From Arthrobacter frigidicola (lineage in GTDB: Bacteria > Actinomycetota > Actinomycetes > Actinomycetales > Micrococcaceae): 64,000 nt of DNA. The notes beneath the pieces are model-generated. The model worked only from the letters and a program-made list of their open reading frames with translations, was not told where the DNA came from and did not search any database. Location: positions 558,001-622,000 of the forward strand of contig QZVU01000002.1 of the NCBI GenBank assembly GCA_003602285.1. The letters run 5' to 3'. The position numbers and the translations under genes are program-made. Every line of letters starts with the position of its first letter. The first letter of the stretch is position 1. Positions 24,826 through 33,128 of the stretch are shown piece after piece.

Positions 24826-25765
24826 TTCCCTCCGGATCTCGGCGGCCCATCGGGTCGGCGGCGTCCGGGCGGGGCCCGCTGGTCGCCGGGGCGACGGCGA
24901 GCACCACCAGGGCCGCGGCGATGGTCGCCAGTCCGGCCCACCCGGCCGCCGTCAGGTGTTCGCCGACGACGAGGACCGCAAGGAGCGCCGCGACGGCCGG
25001 CTCGCTCAGGGTGAGCGTGGTGGCGGTGCTCGGGCGCACGCGGGTGAGGCCGTAACCGAACAGCAGGTACCCCAGGAACATCGGCACCAGCGCCATATAT
25101 GCCGCAACGGCGATCGATTGCCCGGTGGCGAGCAGCGGTGCGCCCGTGAGGAGCAGCACCGGCAGCAGGAGGGTTCCGCCGGCGCCGAACACCGAGCCCA
25201 TGGCGGCGGCCCGTTCCACGCCGGAGGCCATCAGGCGGTGCACCACCCAGGAATAGGTGGCATAGGTCGCGCCGGCAACCAGGCCGAGCACTATGCTTCC
25301 GGCCAGCGGGAGGACGGCGGCCGGTGAGCCCTCCAGCCTGGACAGGCAGAGCAGGACGCTTCCCGCGATGCCCAGCGCCGCGGCGAGCATCCACCAGCGG
25401 CTGAGGGAGCGGCCCTCAAGGACCCGTTCGAGCACGCCCGAGGCCAGCGGCGCCGAGGCGAGTGACACCACCGTGCCGATGGCCACCCCGCCCAGGTGCA
25501 TCGAACTGTAAAAGGCCAGGGGGTAGACGGCGACGGACAGCGCGCCGGCGGCGACCAGGGGCGCATGGCGGCGCAGGCCGGGGCGGGCCCGGCGCAGTGC
25601 CGGCACGGCGATCACCGCCTGCAGGAGTCCGCCGATGCCCAGGGCGGCGGCCCCGATCGCCAGGGGCCCCACGCCGGGGGCGAAGGTCGCGGCCGTGCCG
25701 GTGGTGCCCCACAGGAAGGAGGTCACGAGGATCGCGGCAGCCCCCCGCGGCAGGCTGCGGCTCAT
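24791..25765 (-). CDS. EamA/DMT-family transporter
   Basis: 324 residues with ten predicted hydrophobic helices in two EamA repeats, for example AAILVTSFLWGTTGTAATFAPG in the first and GLVAGATYATYSWVVHRLM in the second. Probable exporter of a metabolite or amino acid across the cytoplasmic membrane; substrate not readable. The C-terminal 30 residues are hydrophilic and are encoded over the end of the convergent GlgC-like gene, so the two 3' ends share 35 bp. Confidence 0.85.
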   Translation of the reverse strand: MSRSLPRGAAAILVTSFLWGTTGTAATFAPGVGPLAIGAAALGIGGLLQAVIAVPALRRARPGLRRHAPLVAAGALSVAVYPLAFYSSMHLGGVAIGTVVSLASAPLASGVLERVLEGRSLSRWWMLAAALGIAGSVLLCLSRLEGSPAAVLPLAGSIVLGLVAGATYATYSWVVHRLMASGVERAAAMGSVFGAGGTLLLPVLLLTGAPLLATGQSIAVAAYMALVPMFLGYLLFGYGLTRVRPSTATTLTLSEPAVAALLAVLVVGEHLTAAGWAGLATIAAALVVLAVAPATSGPRPDAADPMGRRDPEGIRGVPAPPHRR

Positions 25766-25863
25766 CGGCCCACCACCCGGCCGGCGGCCCAGGCAGGGGC
25801 TTTGGGTCGTCGAATGTCCACCGGCAGCTCCGCATCCCGGGGGAGGGAGCCCGGTAGGTCAGT

Positions 25864-26718
25864 TTATCCTCCGGCGTCGATCTTCCGGGCGGTCAGCAGC
25901 AGGTACTCCCACTCCATCAGCAGCGGTGCCCCCTGGCTGGCGGTGCTGGAGGTGCGGGCCAGTTCGATCAGGGCCTTGTCGAGGGTGTCGACCTTCTCCT
26001 GGTCCTCGGCAATGAACTTGTACACCGAGATCGTCGGTCCGTAGAAGTCCTTGAAGTAGTGGAGGAACTCCTCCGGCCCGGCGAACTTGTCGATGACCAC
26101 CTTCTGGTTCAGCGCGCGGAGATCGGTCACCTGCGCTCCCAGGAGTTCCTGGACGTGGTCCTCGCTGCCCCACAGGGGCGGCGGCTGGGCGCCGGGCGGG
26201 GGCGGGGGCGCGAACGGTTTCATGGTGGCGAACATCTTGCCGATGAACCCGCCGGGGGTCCAGCTCAGCAGGCCGACGGTGCCGCCGGGCCGGCATACCC
26301 GAACCAGTTCATCGGCAGCCGCCTGATGGTGCGGTGCGAACATCACCCCCACGCAGGACATCACCACGTCGAATTCATTGTCGGGAAAGGGCAGCGCCTC
26401 CGCGTCGGCCTCCCGCCATTCGAGGGTGGCGCCCCGGGCCGCGGCGTGATCGCGCCCGGCGTTGAACAGTTCGGGGGTGAGGTCGCTGGCGATCACCTCC
26501 GCCCCCATCATGGCCGCCGGGATGGCCGCGTTGCCCGCACCGGCTGCCACATCAAGGACCCGCTGCCCGGGCCGGATTCCGCACGCTTCGACGAGGACCG
26601 CTCCGAGCTCGGAGATCAGGTCGCTGGCCAGGGTCGGATAGTCGCCCTGGGCCCACATGGCGCGGTGCTTTTGCTTGAGCGCCCGGTCCGCGTCGGACGC
26701 ACTCTTCACGTCATCCAT
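25864..26718 (-). CDS. Class I SAM-dependent methyltransferase (UbiE/Methyltransf_11 type)
   Basis: 284 residues, cytosolic. SAM-binding motif I is VLDVAAGAGNAAIPAAMMGAEVIASDLTPELF split over two turns, the acidic residue ending strand 2 is Asp in ASDLTP, and motif post-I is followed by ADAEALPFPDNEFDVVMSCVGVMFA, typical of small-molecule C- or O-methyltransferases. The C-terminal part (PPPPPGAQPPPLWG and a helical cap) is likely the substrate lid. It is 132 bp downstream of the GAPDH gene on the same strand and could be read through from it. Confidence 0.82.
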   Translation of the reverse strand: MDDVKSASDADRALKQKHRAMWAQGDYPTLASDLISELGAVLVEACGIRPGQRVLDVAAGAGNAAIPAAMMGAEVIASDLTPELFNAGRDHAAARGATLEWREADAEALPFPDNEFDVVMSCVGVMFAPHHQAAADELVRVCRPGGTVGLLSWTPGGFIGKMFATMKPFAPPPPPGAQPPPLWGSEDHVQELLGAQVTDLRALNQKVVIDKFAGPEEFLHYFKDFYGPTISVYKFIAEDQEKVDTLDKALIELARTSSTASQGAPLLMEWEYLLLTARKIDAGG

Positions 26719-26850
26719 TGTTCTGCCTTCTGCTGTTGGGGTGGGGGGAGGCAGCGCGCTGTCGAAGCAGTGGAGGCTGGTATGCGGAATATTTTGCGCG
26801 CGGCGGGCGGAGTTGTAAAGGTTTCCGCCCGCCTCCCCCGGCGCCCGGGT

Positions 26851-28329
26851 TCAGCGCCCGACGGCGACCCGTGCGTCGGCTTCCTTCGCGGGGAACGCCG
26901 GAGGATGGACCCCGGCCATTTCCTCCATCACCCGCACGACCTGGCAGCTGTAGCCGAACTCGTTGTCGTACCAGACGTACAGCACGAGGAAGGTGTCATT
27001 GGCGATCGTTGCCAGGCCGTCGACGATTCCGGCGCGCCGGGAGCCGACGAAGTCGGTTGAGACAACCTCCGGCGAGTCGATGTAGTCGATCTGCTTGCGC
27101 AGGTCCGACTGCAGCGACATCTCCCGCAGGTAGGCGTTCACCTCCTCCTTCGTCGTGCCGGTGCGCAGGGTGAGGTTCAGGATCGCGATGGAGACATCCG
27201 GGGTGGGGACGCGGATCGAACTGCCGGTCAGCTTCCCTTCGAGTTCGGGCAGCGCCTTGGCGACGGCCTTCGCCGCCCCGGTCTCCGTGAGCACCATGTT
27301 CAGGGCCGCCGACCGTCCCCGCCGGTCCCCGCGGTGGAAGTTGTCGATGAGGTTCTGGTCGTTGGTGAAGGAGTGAACCGTCTCCACGTGCCCGTGCACC
27401 ACTCCGAACCGGTCGTTGACGGCCTTCAGCACAGGCGTGATGGCGTTCGTGGTGCACGACGCCGCCGTGATGATGGTGTCGTCCCCGCTGATGGTTCCGT
27501 GGTTGATGCCGTGCACGATGTTCTTCAGCGCGCCCTTGCCCGGCGCGGTCAGCAGGACCTTCGCCGCACCCTTGCTGCGCAGGTGCTGGGACAGCCCCTC
27601 GGCGTCGCGCCACCGGCCGGTGTTGTCCACGACGAGCGCATCCTTAATGCCGTAGCGGGTGTAGTCGATGGTCGCGGGGTCGTTCGAGTAGATCACCTGG
27701 ATGGGGATCCCGTTCGCGGTGATAATCTCCGCTTCCTCGTCCACCTGGATGGTTCCCTCGAAGGAGCCGTGGACCGAATCGCGGCGCAGCAGGCTCGCCC
27801 GCTTGATCAGGTCGTTGTCGGAGCCGCGCCGGACGACGACGGCGCGCAGCCGCAGGCCATGTCCGCCACCCGCCTTTTCGATGAGCAGGCGGGCCAGAAG
27901 GCGGCCGATCCGGCCGAAACCGTAGAGGACGACGTCGGTACTCGTCCGTTCGTCCCGGCCGCCCTTGCCCACGACGTCGGCGAGTTCGTCGCGGAGGAAA
28001 TCCTCAAGTGAGCGGCTCCCGCCCTCGAGGTCGTACTGCGAGCGCAGCCTTGCGATGTCGATCGCCGCCGCGCCGAGATCGAGGCGCGCGAGGATCTCGA
28101 GCATCGGCAGGGTGTCCTCGAGCCGGAGTTCCTCGGTGCTGATCCGCCGCGCGAACCGGTGCGCCTTGAGGATGTTCATTGTCGATTTATTGATGAGGCT
28201 GCGGCCGTGGATGCTGGTGACCACATTGTTGGTGCGGTACAGGCGGCCGATCAGCGGAATCATCGCTTCGGCGAGCGCCTCGCGGTCCATCCAGGTCCCG
28301 CGGCTCGTGGTCGGATCGTGGTGCGTCAA
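26851..28329 (-). CDS. Glyceraldehyde-3-phosphate dehydrogenase, long form with N-terminal extension
   Basis: Phosphorylating GAPDH with about 125 extra residues before the dinucleotide-binding domain, 492 residues in all against about 335 for glycolytic enzymes. The Rossmann motif VVLYGFGRIGRLLARLL starts near residue 130; the catalytic Cys is in AASCTTNAITPVL and the C-terminus has the usual WYDNEFGYS. The extension (MIPLIGRLYRTNNVVTSIHG, then ISTEELRLEDTLPMLEIL) is alpha-helical-looking and is known from a second, often gluconeogenic GAPDH class in corynebacteria and relatives. TTG start with GAGGGA 6 nt upstream; ATG at 28290 is the alternative. Confidence 0.87.
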   Translation of the reverse strand: MTHHDPTTSRGTWMDREALAEAMIPLIGRLYRTNNVVTSIHGRSLINKSTMNILKAHRFARRISTEELRLEDTLPMLEILARLDLGAAAIDIARLRSQYDLEGGSRSLEDFLRDELADVVGKGGRDERTSTDVVLYGFGRIGRLLARLLIEKAGGGHGLRLRAVVVRRGSDNDLIKRASLLRRDSVHGSFEGTIQVDEEAEIITANGIPIQVIYSNDPATIDYTRYGIKDALVVDNTGRWRDAEGLSQHLRSKGAAKVLLTAPGKGALKNIVHGINHGTISGDDTIITAASCTTNAITPVLKAVNDRFGVVHGHVETVHSFTNDQNLIDNFHRGDRRGRSAALNMVLTETGAAKAVAKALPELEGKLTGSSIRVPTPDVSIAILNLTLRTGTTKEEVNAYLREMSLQSDLRKQIDYIDSPEVVSTDFVGSRRAGIVDGLATIANDTFLVLYVWYDNEFGYSCQVVRVMEEMAGVHPPAFPAKEADARVAVGR

Positions 28330-28593
28330 CTGTGTCCCTCACTGCGCCGGGAGCACCGGCGCGTACTCATCCAGCCGGATGGGACGCAGGGATAGCGCCA
28401 GGCATCGTCGACTGGTCGTTTGACTCATTACACCGCTTCCGGTGGGTGCCGGCCAATTCGAAGTACCGCCTTGCATGCCGCCGTCGATGCTGGACACCCG
28501 ACCCGAAGGTGCGCGCTGTCCGCTGCCGGGCCGCGTACCGCAGTATTTGCGCAATTTTTCACCCACCGGGGCTGCCGAAGGATTTCCCGCCCT

Positions 28594-28599
28594 TAGGCT
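28594..28599 (+). promoter_or_regulatory. -10 hexamer TAGGCT, probable leaderless promoter
   Basis: TAGGCT, six bases, then ATG 28606. No ribosome binding site in the gap. The same TAGGCT-N6-start layout recurs at 36889. Confidence 0.5.
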
Positions 28600-28605
28600 C
28601 ATCGG

Positions 28606-29202
28606 ATGGGCTCGTGGGGGACGGAAATTTTCGACAATACCGACGCTTCGGACGTTCGGCGCGAGTTTGAGGACCACCTCGCGAAAGGGGCAACTCTGGA
28701 GGAGGCCACAGCCCGGATCCGCAGCGACTTCGGCGTTGACGGGGCCTTCGCGCTCTCCCGCGGCGCGAAGGACAACGATGTGTGGCTCGGCCTCGCCGCC
28801 GTCCACCACGAGAGGGGGCATTCGTCGCCGGCGGTTGCCGCCCGGGCCCTTGGCATTGTCGAATCCGGCGAGGAACTGGAACGGTGGCTCAAGGAGGACC
28901 GTCCGGCGCGCGCGGCGGCGCTCGCCGGGTTGGGGCGGGCCGTGCATGATGCGAACCCCGGCGTACAGCCCCAGCGGACACCGCCCTTCTGGGCTCGCCT
29001 TGCACGCCTGCGGCGCATGCAGTGGTGGGCCCGGGTACTGGTGGCGGCTCTGATCGCGCTCGGGCTTTCCCTGGTCCTGATGGCATGGGGGCACTCGGTC
29101 GCCTCCGCCACGGCATTGCCCATGCTCGCGTGGGTCGTTTATACGGGAAGGACGATCTGGCATCAATTCCTGGTGTGGCTCGGCTTCCGCATAAAAGGTT
29201 GA
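28606..29202 (+). CDS. DUF4259-like protein with C-terminal membrane segments
   Basis: 198 residues, function unknown. The N-terminal MGSWGTEIFDNTDASD is the pattern that opens DUF4259-type proteins. Two helical stretches follow (residues about 15-110), then a basic segment (FWARLARLRRMQWW) and two hydrophobic helices around residues 140-185, so the soluble part is tethered to the membrane. Stop codon overlaps the TTGACA box upstream of the next gene. Confidence 0.65.
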   Translation: MGSWGTEIFDNTDASDVRREFEDHLAKGATLEEATARIRSDFGVDGAFALSRGAKDNDVWLGLAAVHHERGHSSPAVAARALGIVESGEELERWLKEDRPARAAALAGLGRAVHDANPGVQPQRTPPFWARLARLRRMQWWARVLVAALIALGLSLVLMAWGHSVASATALPMLAWVVYTGRTIWHQFLVWLGFRIKG

Positions 29203-29224
29203 CACAAGCAACCGCTAACGGTTG
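29199..29224 (+). promoter_or_regulatory. Candidate promoter/operator of the M14 peptidase gene
   Basis: TTGACA at 29199-29204 overlaps the stop of the upstream gene. Immediately after it CAACCG and CGGTTG (29209-29214, 29219-29224) form a 6-bp inverted repeat with a CTAA centre, a plausible operator in the promoter spacer. The -10 is not clear. Confidence 0.35.
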
Positions 29225-29262
29225 ACTCAGGACACCACATCCGCTCCTTGGGGAGGAACACC

Positions 29263-30303
29263 ATGACGTCATCCAGAAAATTCGCCGCCCTCTCGCTGGC
29301 CGTCCTACTCACCACCGGGGCGACGGCCGCGGCTCCGGCCTTCGCGGTGGGCGAGGGCCCGAACTACGGCGGCCACGAGACCATCAACACCTCGATCCTG
29401 CGCTCCTACGACGAGGTCGTCGCGGAGCTGAAGAACCAGGATGCCCGCCAGTCCGCGCTCGAACTTGAGGTGATCGGTCAGTCGGTCAAGGGCCGGGACC
29501 TGTATGTGGCGAAGTACATCAGCAATCCGGACAACCCCACGATCCTCTACCTGACGCAGCAGCACGGCAACGAGCAGCTCACCACCGAGGGTGCCCTGGA
29601 ATTCATCAAGCACCTGGGGACGGGAAAGTCCCGCGGCGTGCTTGAGGGTGTGAACATCCTGGTGGTGCCCATGCTGAACCCCGACGGTGCCATGGGGGAC
29701 GTCAACTTCCCGCTGGACGGCTACATCGCCGACGGCGGAAGGACGCTGACGCGGGCCAACGCCAACGGGGTCGACCTCAACCGCGATCACGTGAACAAGC
29801 TCCAGCCCGAAACCCAGGCCCTCCACAACAACGTCATGCGGGCCTACGACATCGACTACATGATCGACCTTCACCATCAGGGAACCCAGAGCGAACGCGA
29901 CGGGCGGCTGGTTTCGGGCTCGATCCTCTACCCGACCACCGCCAATGTCACCCCTGCTGTCCTTGAAGGCTCCAAGCGGCTCGGATCGGTGGTGTTTGAC
30001 GCCGTCGACTCCACCGGGTGGGGACACCTGGGCCGGTATGTCGGCGGCACGGCGGAGACGATCAGCCGCAACGGGATCGCCGTGGAGTACGGCATCTCGA
30101 CGCTGCTTTTCGAGATGCGCGGCATGTCGGACAACACCGCCGAATCCGCGGTGCTGGGCCAGAAGAGCAACGGCTACCTGATCCGGCAGACCGTGCTTAC
30201 CTTCGACGCGACGGCTCACGCCATCGCGGACGGCTCGATCAATTCCGCCGACACCTCCTTCTGGGACACGCTCGCGGAGCAGACCACCCGTCCGACCGAA
30301 TAG
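29263..30303 (+). CDS. Secreted M14-family zinc carboxypeptidase
   Basis: Exported metallopeptidase of the carboxypeptidase A clan, 346 residues. Signal peptide of about 28 residues ending AAAPAFA. Zinc ligands: His and Glu in QQHGNEQL and a downstream His in MIDLHHQG. The catalytic Glu is likely the one in LLFEMRGM near the C-terminus, and the substrate Arg/Asn segment is GVDLNRDH. ATG at 29263 is preceded by GGGAGGAAC. Likely substrates are extracellular peptides or peptidoglycan-derived peptides. A convergent hairpin pair separates it from the anti-sigma gene. Confidence 0.85.
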   Translation: MTSSRKFAALSLAVLLTTGATAAAPAFAVGEGPNYGGHETINTSILRSYDEVVAELKNQDARQSALELEVIGQSVKGRDLYVAKYISNPDNPTILYLTQQHGNEQLTTEGALEFIKHLGTGKSRGVLEGVNILVVPMLNPDGAMGDVNFPLDGYIADGGRTLTRANANGVDLNRDHVNKLQPETQALHNNVMRAYDIDYMIDLHHQGTQSERDGRLVSGSILYPTTANVTPAVLEGSKRLGSVVFDAVDSTGWGHLGRYVGGTAETISRNGIAVEYGISTLLFEMRGMSDNTAESAVLGQKSNGYLIRQTVLTFDATAHAIADGSINSADTSFWDTLAEQTTRPTE

Positions 30304-30313
30304 CCGCCGCCGG

Positions 30314-30366
30314 CGGGCACGGCCCCGCCGTGCCCGGCGGCACCCGCGACGTCCGGTGCCGCCGGG
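30314..30366. terminator. Overlapping alternative hairpins between convergent genes
   Basis: Two mutually exclusive stems: 30314-30322 with 30328-30336 (9 bp, 5-nt loop) and 30333-30344 with 30355-30366 (12 bp, 10-nt loop). They lie between the M14 gene stop and the anti-sigma stop and probably terminate both transcripts. Confidence 0.5.
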
Positions 30367-30404
30367 GTGCCGGAGGCCGTTCGAACCGGCGCCCGTAGCA
30401 GAGG

Positions 30405-31130
30405 TCAGAGGGTCGCCGCCGCGAACCGCTTGCCGTCTGAGTTCTCGATCATGACCGCCCGGACCTTCGAAGGATCGAAAATCGCGCTTCCGTTGATCGT
30501 TGCTCCTTCGGCCGCGCCCTTTTCGGAGATGACCCAGCTCCCGGCGATCTCCCGGTTCCCGTCGGTGCCTTCAACGATGAGCCGGCACCGTTCTCCCGCG
30601 GGGATGCCGGTCACAGCAGCATTGACCTTCACGAACCCGGCCGCCGGCTGGACGCTCACGGTGAGCCGGGTGCCGGTGGCCGCGTCGACGGTGCTCGCAT
30701 ACCGGGTTCCCGGCACCTCGGTTGCGGGAGCGGTGGCCGCCGGTGGGGCGGACGGAACGGGGGTGGACGCCTGTGGGGCGTTCATCGTGTAACCCACCGT
30801 CCCGCTGACTCCCGCGACGAGCGCTACCAGTGCTGCGGCCGCCGCGAAGGTGGCCACCCGACGCCGTCCGGCGCGTGCCTGCGGTGCCGCAAGGGTCCGG
30901 CTCCGCCGAAGGGTGCGCTGCAGCAGCAGGTCCGCGTCGGGCGGCGGTCCTTCAAGCAGGGCTTCCGGGGGGAGGGACCGCAGGGAGCCTTCGAGCGCCC
31001 GCAGGGAGGCGAGCTCATCCCGGCAGGCCTGGCACGCCGCGAGATGGTCCCGCGCGTGCCGCTCCTCCTCGCCGGTCAGCTCGTCCATCCACACTGCCTG
31101 GACATCGAGGTGGGCATCAAACATGTTCAT
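30405..31130 (-). CDS. Membrane anti-sigma factor (zinc-finger, RskA-like)
   Basis: Holds the neighbouring ECF sigma factor inactive at the membrane; 241 residues. The cytosolic N-terminus has a ZAS-type zinc motif, HARDHLAACQACRDEL (His-x3-Cys-x2-Cys), one transmembrane helix lies at about residues 90-113 (FAAAAALVALVAGVSGTVGY), and the extracytoplasmic part is a Pro/Thr linker plus a beta-rich domain ending IENSDGKRFAAATL. The gene overlaps the end of the sigma gene by 14 nt and has its own GGAG. Release may be by proteolysis or redox change at the zinc site. Confidence 0.87.
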   Translation of the reverse strand: MNMFDAHLDVQAVWMDELTGEEERHARDHLAACQACRDELASLRALEGSLRSLPPEALLEGPPPDADLLLQRTLRRSRTLAAPQARAGRRRVATFAAAAALVALVAGVSGTVGYTMNAPQASTPVPSAPPAATAPATEVPGTRYASTVDAATGTRLTVSVQPAAGFVKVNAAVTGIPAGERCRLIVEGTDGNREIAGSWVISEKGAAEGATINGSAIFDPSKVRAVMIENSDGKRFAAATL

Positions 31131-31671
31131 GGGCTACTCCTTCCATGTTGAGCCCCAGATCATTGAAGCGCTCCCGCAGAGTGCGCAGGGCATAGTACGT
31201 TCGGGATTTCACGGTGCCCGGTGGAATGCCGAGCCGCTCCGCCGTCTCTCCAACCGTCCGCCCCTCAAGGTAGACGCATCTCAGCACATCACGGTGGTCG
31301 GAGGACAACTGGGCCAGCGCATCCATTGTCACCATGGTGGTCACGACCGACGCCGAATGGTCGGGCTCCAGCGGCACGGTCATTTCGTTCTCGGCAACCT
31401 CGAGCGGCCGGGCATTACGCGCTCGAATCCGGTCGGTGATGATGTTGCGGACCACCGTGAGGAGCCACCCGCGCACTGACCCTTTGCCGTTGCCGAGGGT
31501 TTGCTCGTGCTTCCACGCCCGGATCAGGGTTTCCTGCACAATATCCTCGGCGGCGGCCCGGTCGCCGGTGAGGCGGGTGGCGTACGCGAGCATCGCGTTG
31601 CCGTGCTCCTGGAAGAGGGTGCGGATGAATTCGTCCCCGGGATCCACCTGGGCCCGCCGTCGTAGGATCAT
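31117..31671 (-). CDS. ECF RNA polymerase sigma factor
   Basis: Group 4 sigma factor, 184 residues from the ATG at 31671. Region 2: FIRTLFQEHGNAMLAYATRLTGDRAAAEDIVQETLIRAWKH; region 4: LSSDHRDVLRCVYLEGRTVGETAERLGIPPGTVKSRTYYALRTLRE split over two helices. The linker is short, with no extra C-terminal domain. A TTG 39 nt further upstream is possible but poorly spaced from its purine run. The ATG overlaps the stop of a short upstream frame that has a strong ribosome binding site, so translation is probably coupled. Co-transcribed with its anti-sigma factor. Its regulon may include the secreted proteins to the right, but no shared promoter motif was found. Confidence 0.88.
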   Translation of the reverse strand: MILRRRAQVDPGDEFIRTLFQEHGNAMLAYATRLTGDRAAAEDIVQETLIRAWKHEQTLGNGKGSVRGWLLTVVRNIITDRIRARNARPLEVAENEMTVPLEPDHSASVVTTMVTMDALAQLSSDHRDVLRCVYLEGRTVGETAERLGIPPGTVKSRTYYALRTLRERFNDLGLNMEGVAHEHV

Positions 31672-31772
31672 TCGCCCTGTCCATTCATCGGGATCGACCG
31701 GCAGGAGCAATTCCCCCGAGCCCGGCCCCTACCCACTACGGGAGCAGCGTTCTGTCGCGCAGACGCGTGCAT
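31668..31772 (-). CDS. Short upstream ORF (34 codons) coupled to the sigma factor gene
   Basis: ATG at 31772 has a very good Shine-Dalgarno run (GAGGAGGG, 31786-31779 region, 3 nt before ATG) and the frame ends in a TGA that shares ATGA with the sigma start. The predicted peptide begins MHASARQNAAPVVGRG and contains a Cys-Ser-Cys near residue 22-24. It looks like no known protein. It may be a regulatory leader peptide, or simply the device that delivers ribosomes to the sigma gene. Confidence 0.45.
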   Translation of the reverse strand: MHASARQNAAPVVGRGRARGNCSCRSIPMNGQGE

Positions 31773-31825
31773 GTCCCTCCTCAGCTTCTTTTCAGCGGTA
31801 CAAAGGGGAACACGTGCCCCGGGCC

Positions 31826-31835
31826 GAACCGGTTC
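31826..31835. promoter_or_regulatory. Palindrome GAACCGGTTC upstream of the sigma operon
   Basis: A perfect 10-bp palindrome in the 125-bp gap between the leader ORF and the DUF1996 gene, both on the minus strand. Possible operator; a CACGTG lies 9 bp to its left. No clear -35/-10 pair was found here. Confidence 0.25.
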
Positions 31836-31897
31836 AATGGACGGCCAGCGGATTGTGAGATACCCCGGATCCGCGCGTGGGCGCGGAAGGAAAGGCC

Positions 31898-32878
31898 TTA
31901 CTCAGGGACGCAGTGCCGTCCCTCGTTGAGGCACCGGACCACGCTGTCCATCAGCCCGGCGGACATCAGGTTGATGAAGTGGGCGTGGTCACTCACCGGG
32001 CTGGAGCGTTCCTCCGGGAACGCGTCGACAACGTACCGGGCGCCGTCGGGCACGGCATAGGCCACCTCGAGGTGGAGCTGCGGCACCGGGAACGTGCCCG
32101 GCGGGCAGAAGCCGGCGCCGTCCGGGTAGCCGAGGTGGGAGCGGTGGTTGGGGCTGTCGACCGACCGTCCGTCCCAGCAGCTGGGGAAATCAAAGATGCG
32201 CACTGTGTCTTCGCCAGCTGGGCAGATCGGATAGTGCCGGCTGGCGAGGTCGGGGCTGCCCGAGCAGGACCACCGCAGGTGGTCCGTCCCCGCCCCGCCC
32301 TGGGTGTACCCGTGGGCGTTTCCCGCGCCGGTGCGGACATTTGGAGCCAGCGGCACGACATTGGCTGCAGGGCTGCCCCGGAACTCGATGCGGACGGAGC
32401 GCGGGGTGAGGATGCCGTCGTCGTCGGCCGCAGCGCCATGCGTGCCGTGCCCGGCCCCCGGACCGACCCGGAGCACGGGCCAGTAGTAGGACGACCGGTC
32501 GCCGTTCGTGCAGGTAGTCCCGGCCGCCGTGAGACTCTCCTCGGTGGAGAAGGCGTTGGTGGAGAGGTTGCCGACGTAATCGTGGACGTGGTGCGCAGCG
32601 CCGCGCTCGCCGGGGCTGACGACGAGGTTGTCGGAGTTCCGCACCTTGCCGCTGTTCACTCCGCAGTCGACGGTGAACGACCCGAGGGAGGCCCCGGGCT
32701 GCGCCTCCGGGGCGGCAGCAGCAGGGGGAGCCTTCGAAATCGGCTCGTACGCAGCGGCGCTCGGTGACGACCCTGCGCCCCCCGGGAGGAGCAAGGACCC
32801 CGCGGTGAGCGAGGCGAGAACGGCAAGGAGGAAGGCAAGGGCAGGAGCCTTGATCTTCCCTCCCGGGTCACCGAACAC
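31898..32878 (-). CDS. Secreted DUF1996 domain protein
   Basis: 326 residues, probably exported: a hydrophobic helix at residues 11-32 (APALAFLLAVLASLTAGSLL) followed by a Pro/Ala-rich linker. The conserved domain starts near residue 68 with FTVDCG, then HHVHDYVGN, the STNAFSTEESL string, TTCTNGDRSSYYWPVL, and later CPAGEDTVRIFDFPSCWDGR with HRSHLGYP. These His, Asp and Cys clusters define DUF1996. The enzymatic function of the family is not known. GTG start at 32878. Confidence 0.8.
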   Translation of the reverse strand: MFGDPGGKIKAPALAFLLAVLASLTAGSLLLPGGAGSSPSAAAYEPISKAPPAAAAPEAQPGASLGSFTVDCGVNSGKVRNSDNLVVSPGERGAAHHVHDYVGNLSTNAFSTEESLTAAGTTCTNGDRSSYYWPVLRVGPGAGHGTHGAAADDDGILTPRSVRIEFRGSPAANVVPLAPNVRTGAGNAHGYTQGGAGTDHLRWSCSGSPDLASRHYPICPAGEDTVRIFDFPSCWDGRSVDSPNHRSHLGYPDGAGFCPPGTFPVPQLHLEVAYAVPDGARYVVDAFPEERSSPVSDHAHFINLMSAGLMDSVVRCLNEGRHCVPE

Positions 32879-33128
32879 GGAGTCGACCCGCGGCAGCCGG
32901 TGAAACGCTTGTTCCGTTGTGCCGGAAAAATCTGGAATTCAGGTGGTGCGCCTTCCGAACGAAGACCCGAAGCGGTGATGCGGAGACTGCGTGCCCGGGA
33001 CCCCACTACTTTACCCGGTTCCCGGCCGCGGACCGGCCGGAGCCCCCGAGGTGAACCGTTCGGCGACACGGTCCGTGTGGTGGATGTGATGGACCGCCAT
33101 CGCCCCCACCTCAGTCAAAGGACGACCC

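Noticed and set aside
31811-31816. CACGTG palindrome upstream of the sigma operon
   Set aside because: A 6-bp palindrome is expected by chance in DNA of this length and no known regulator uses it here.
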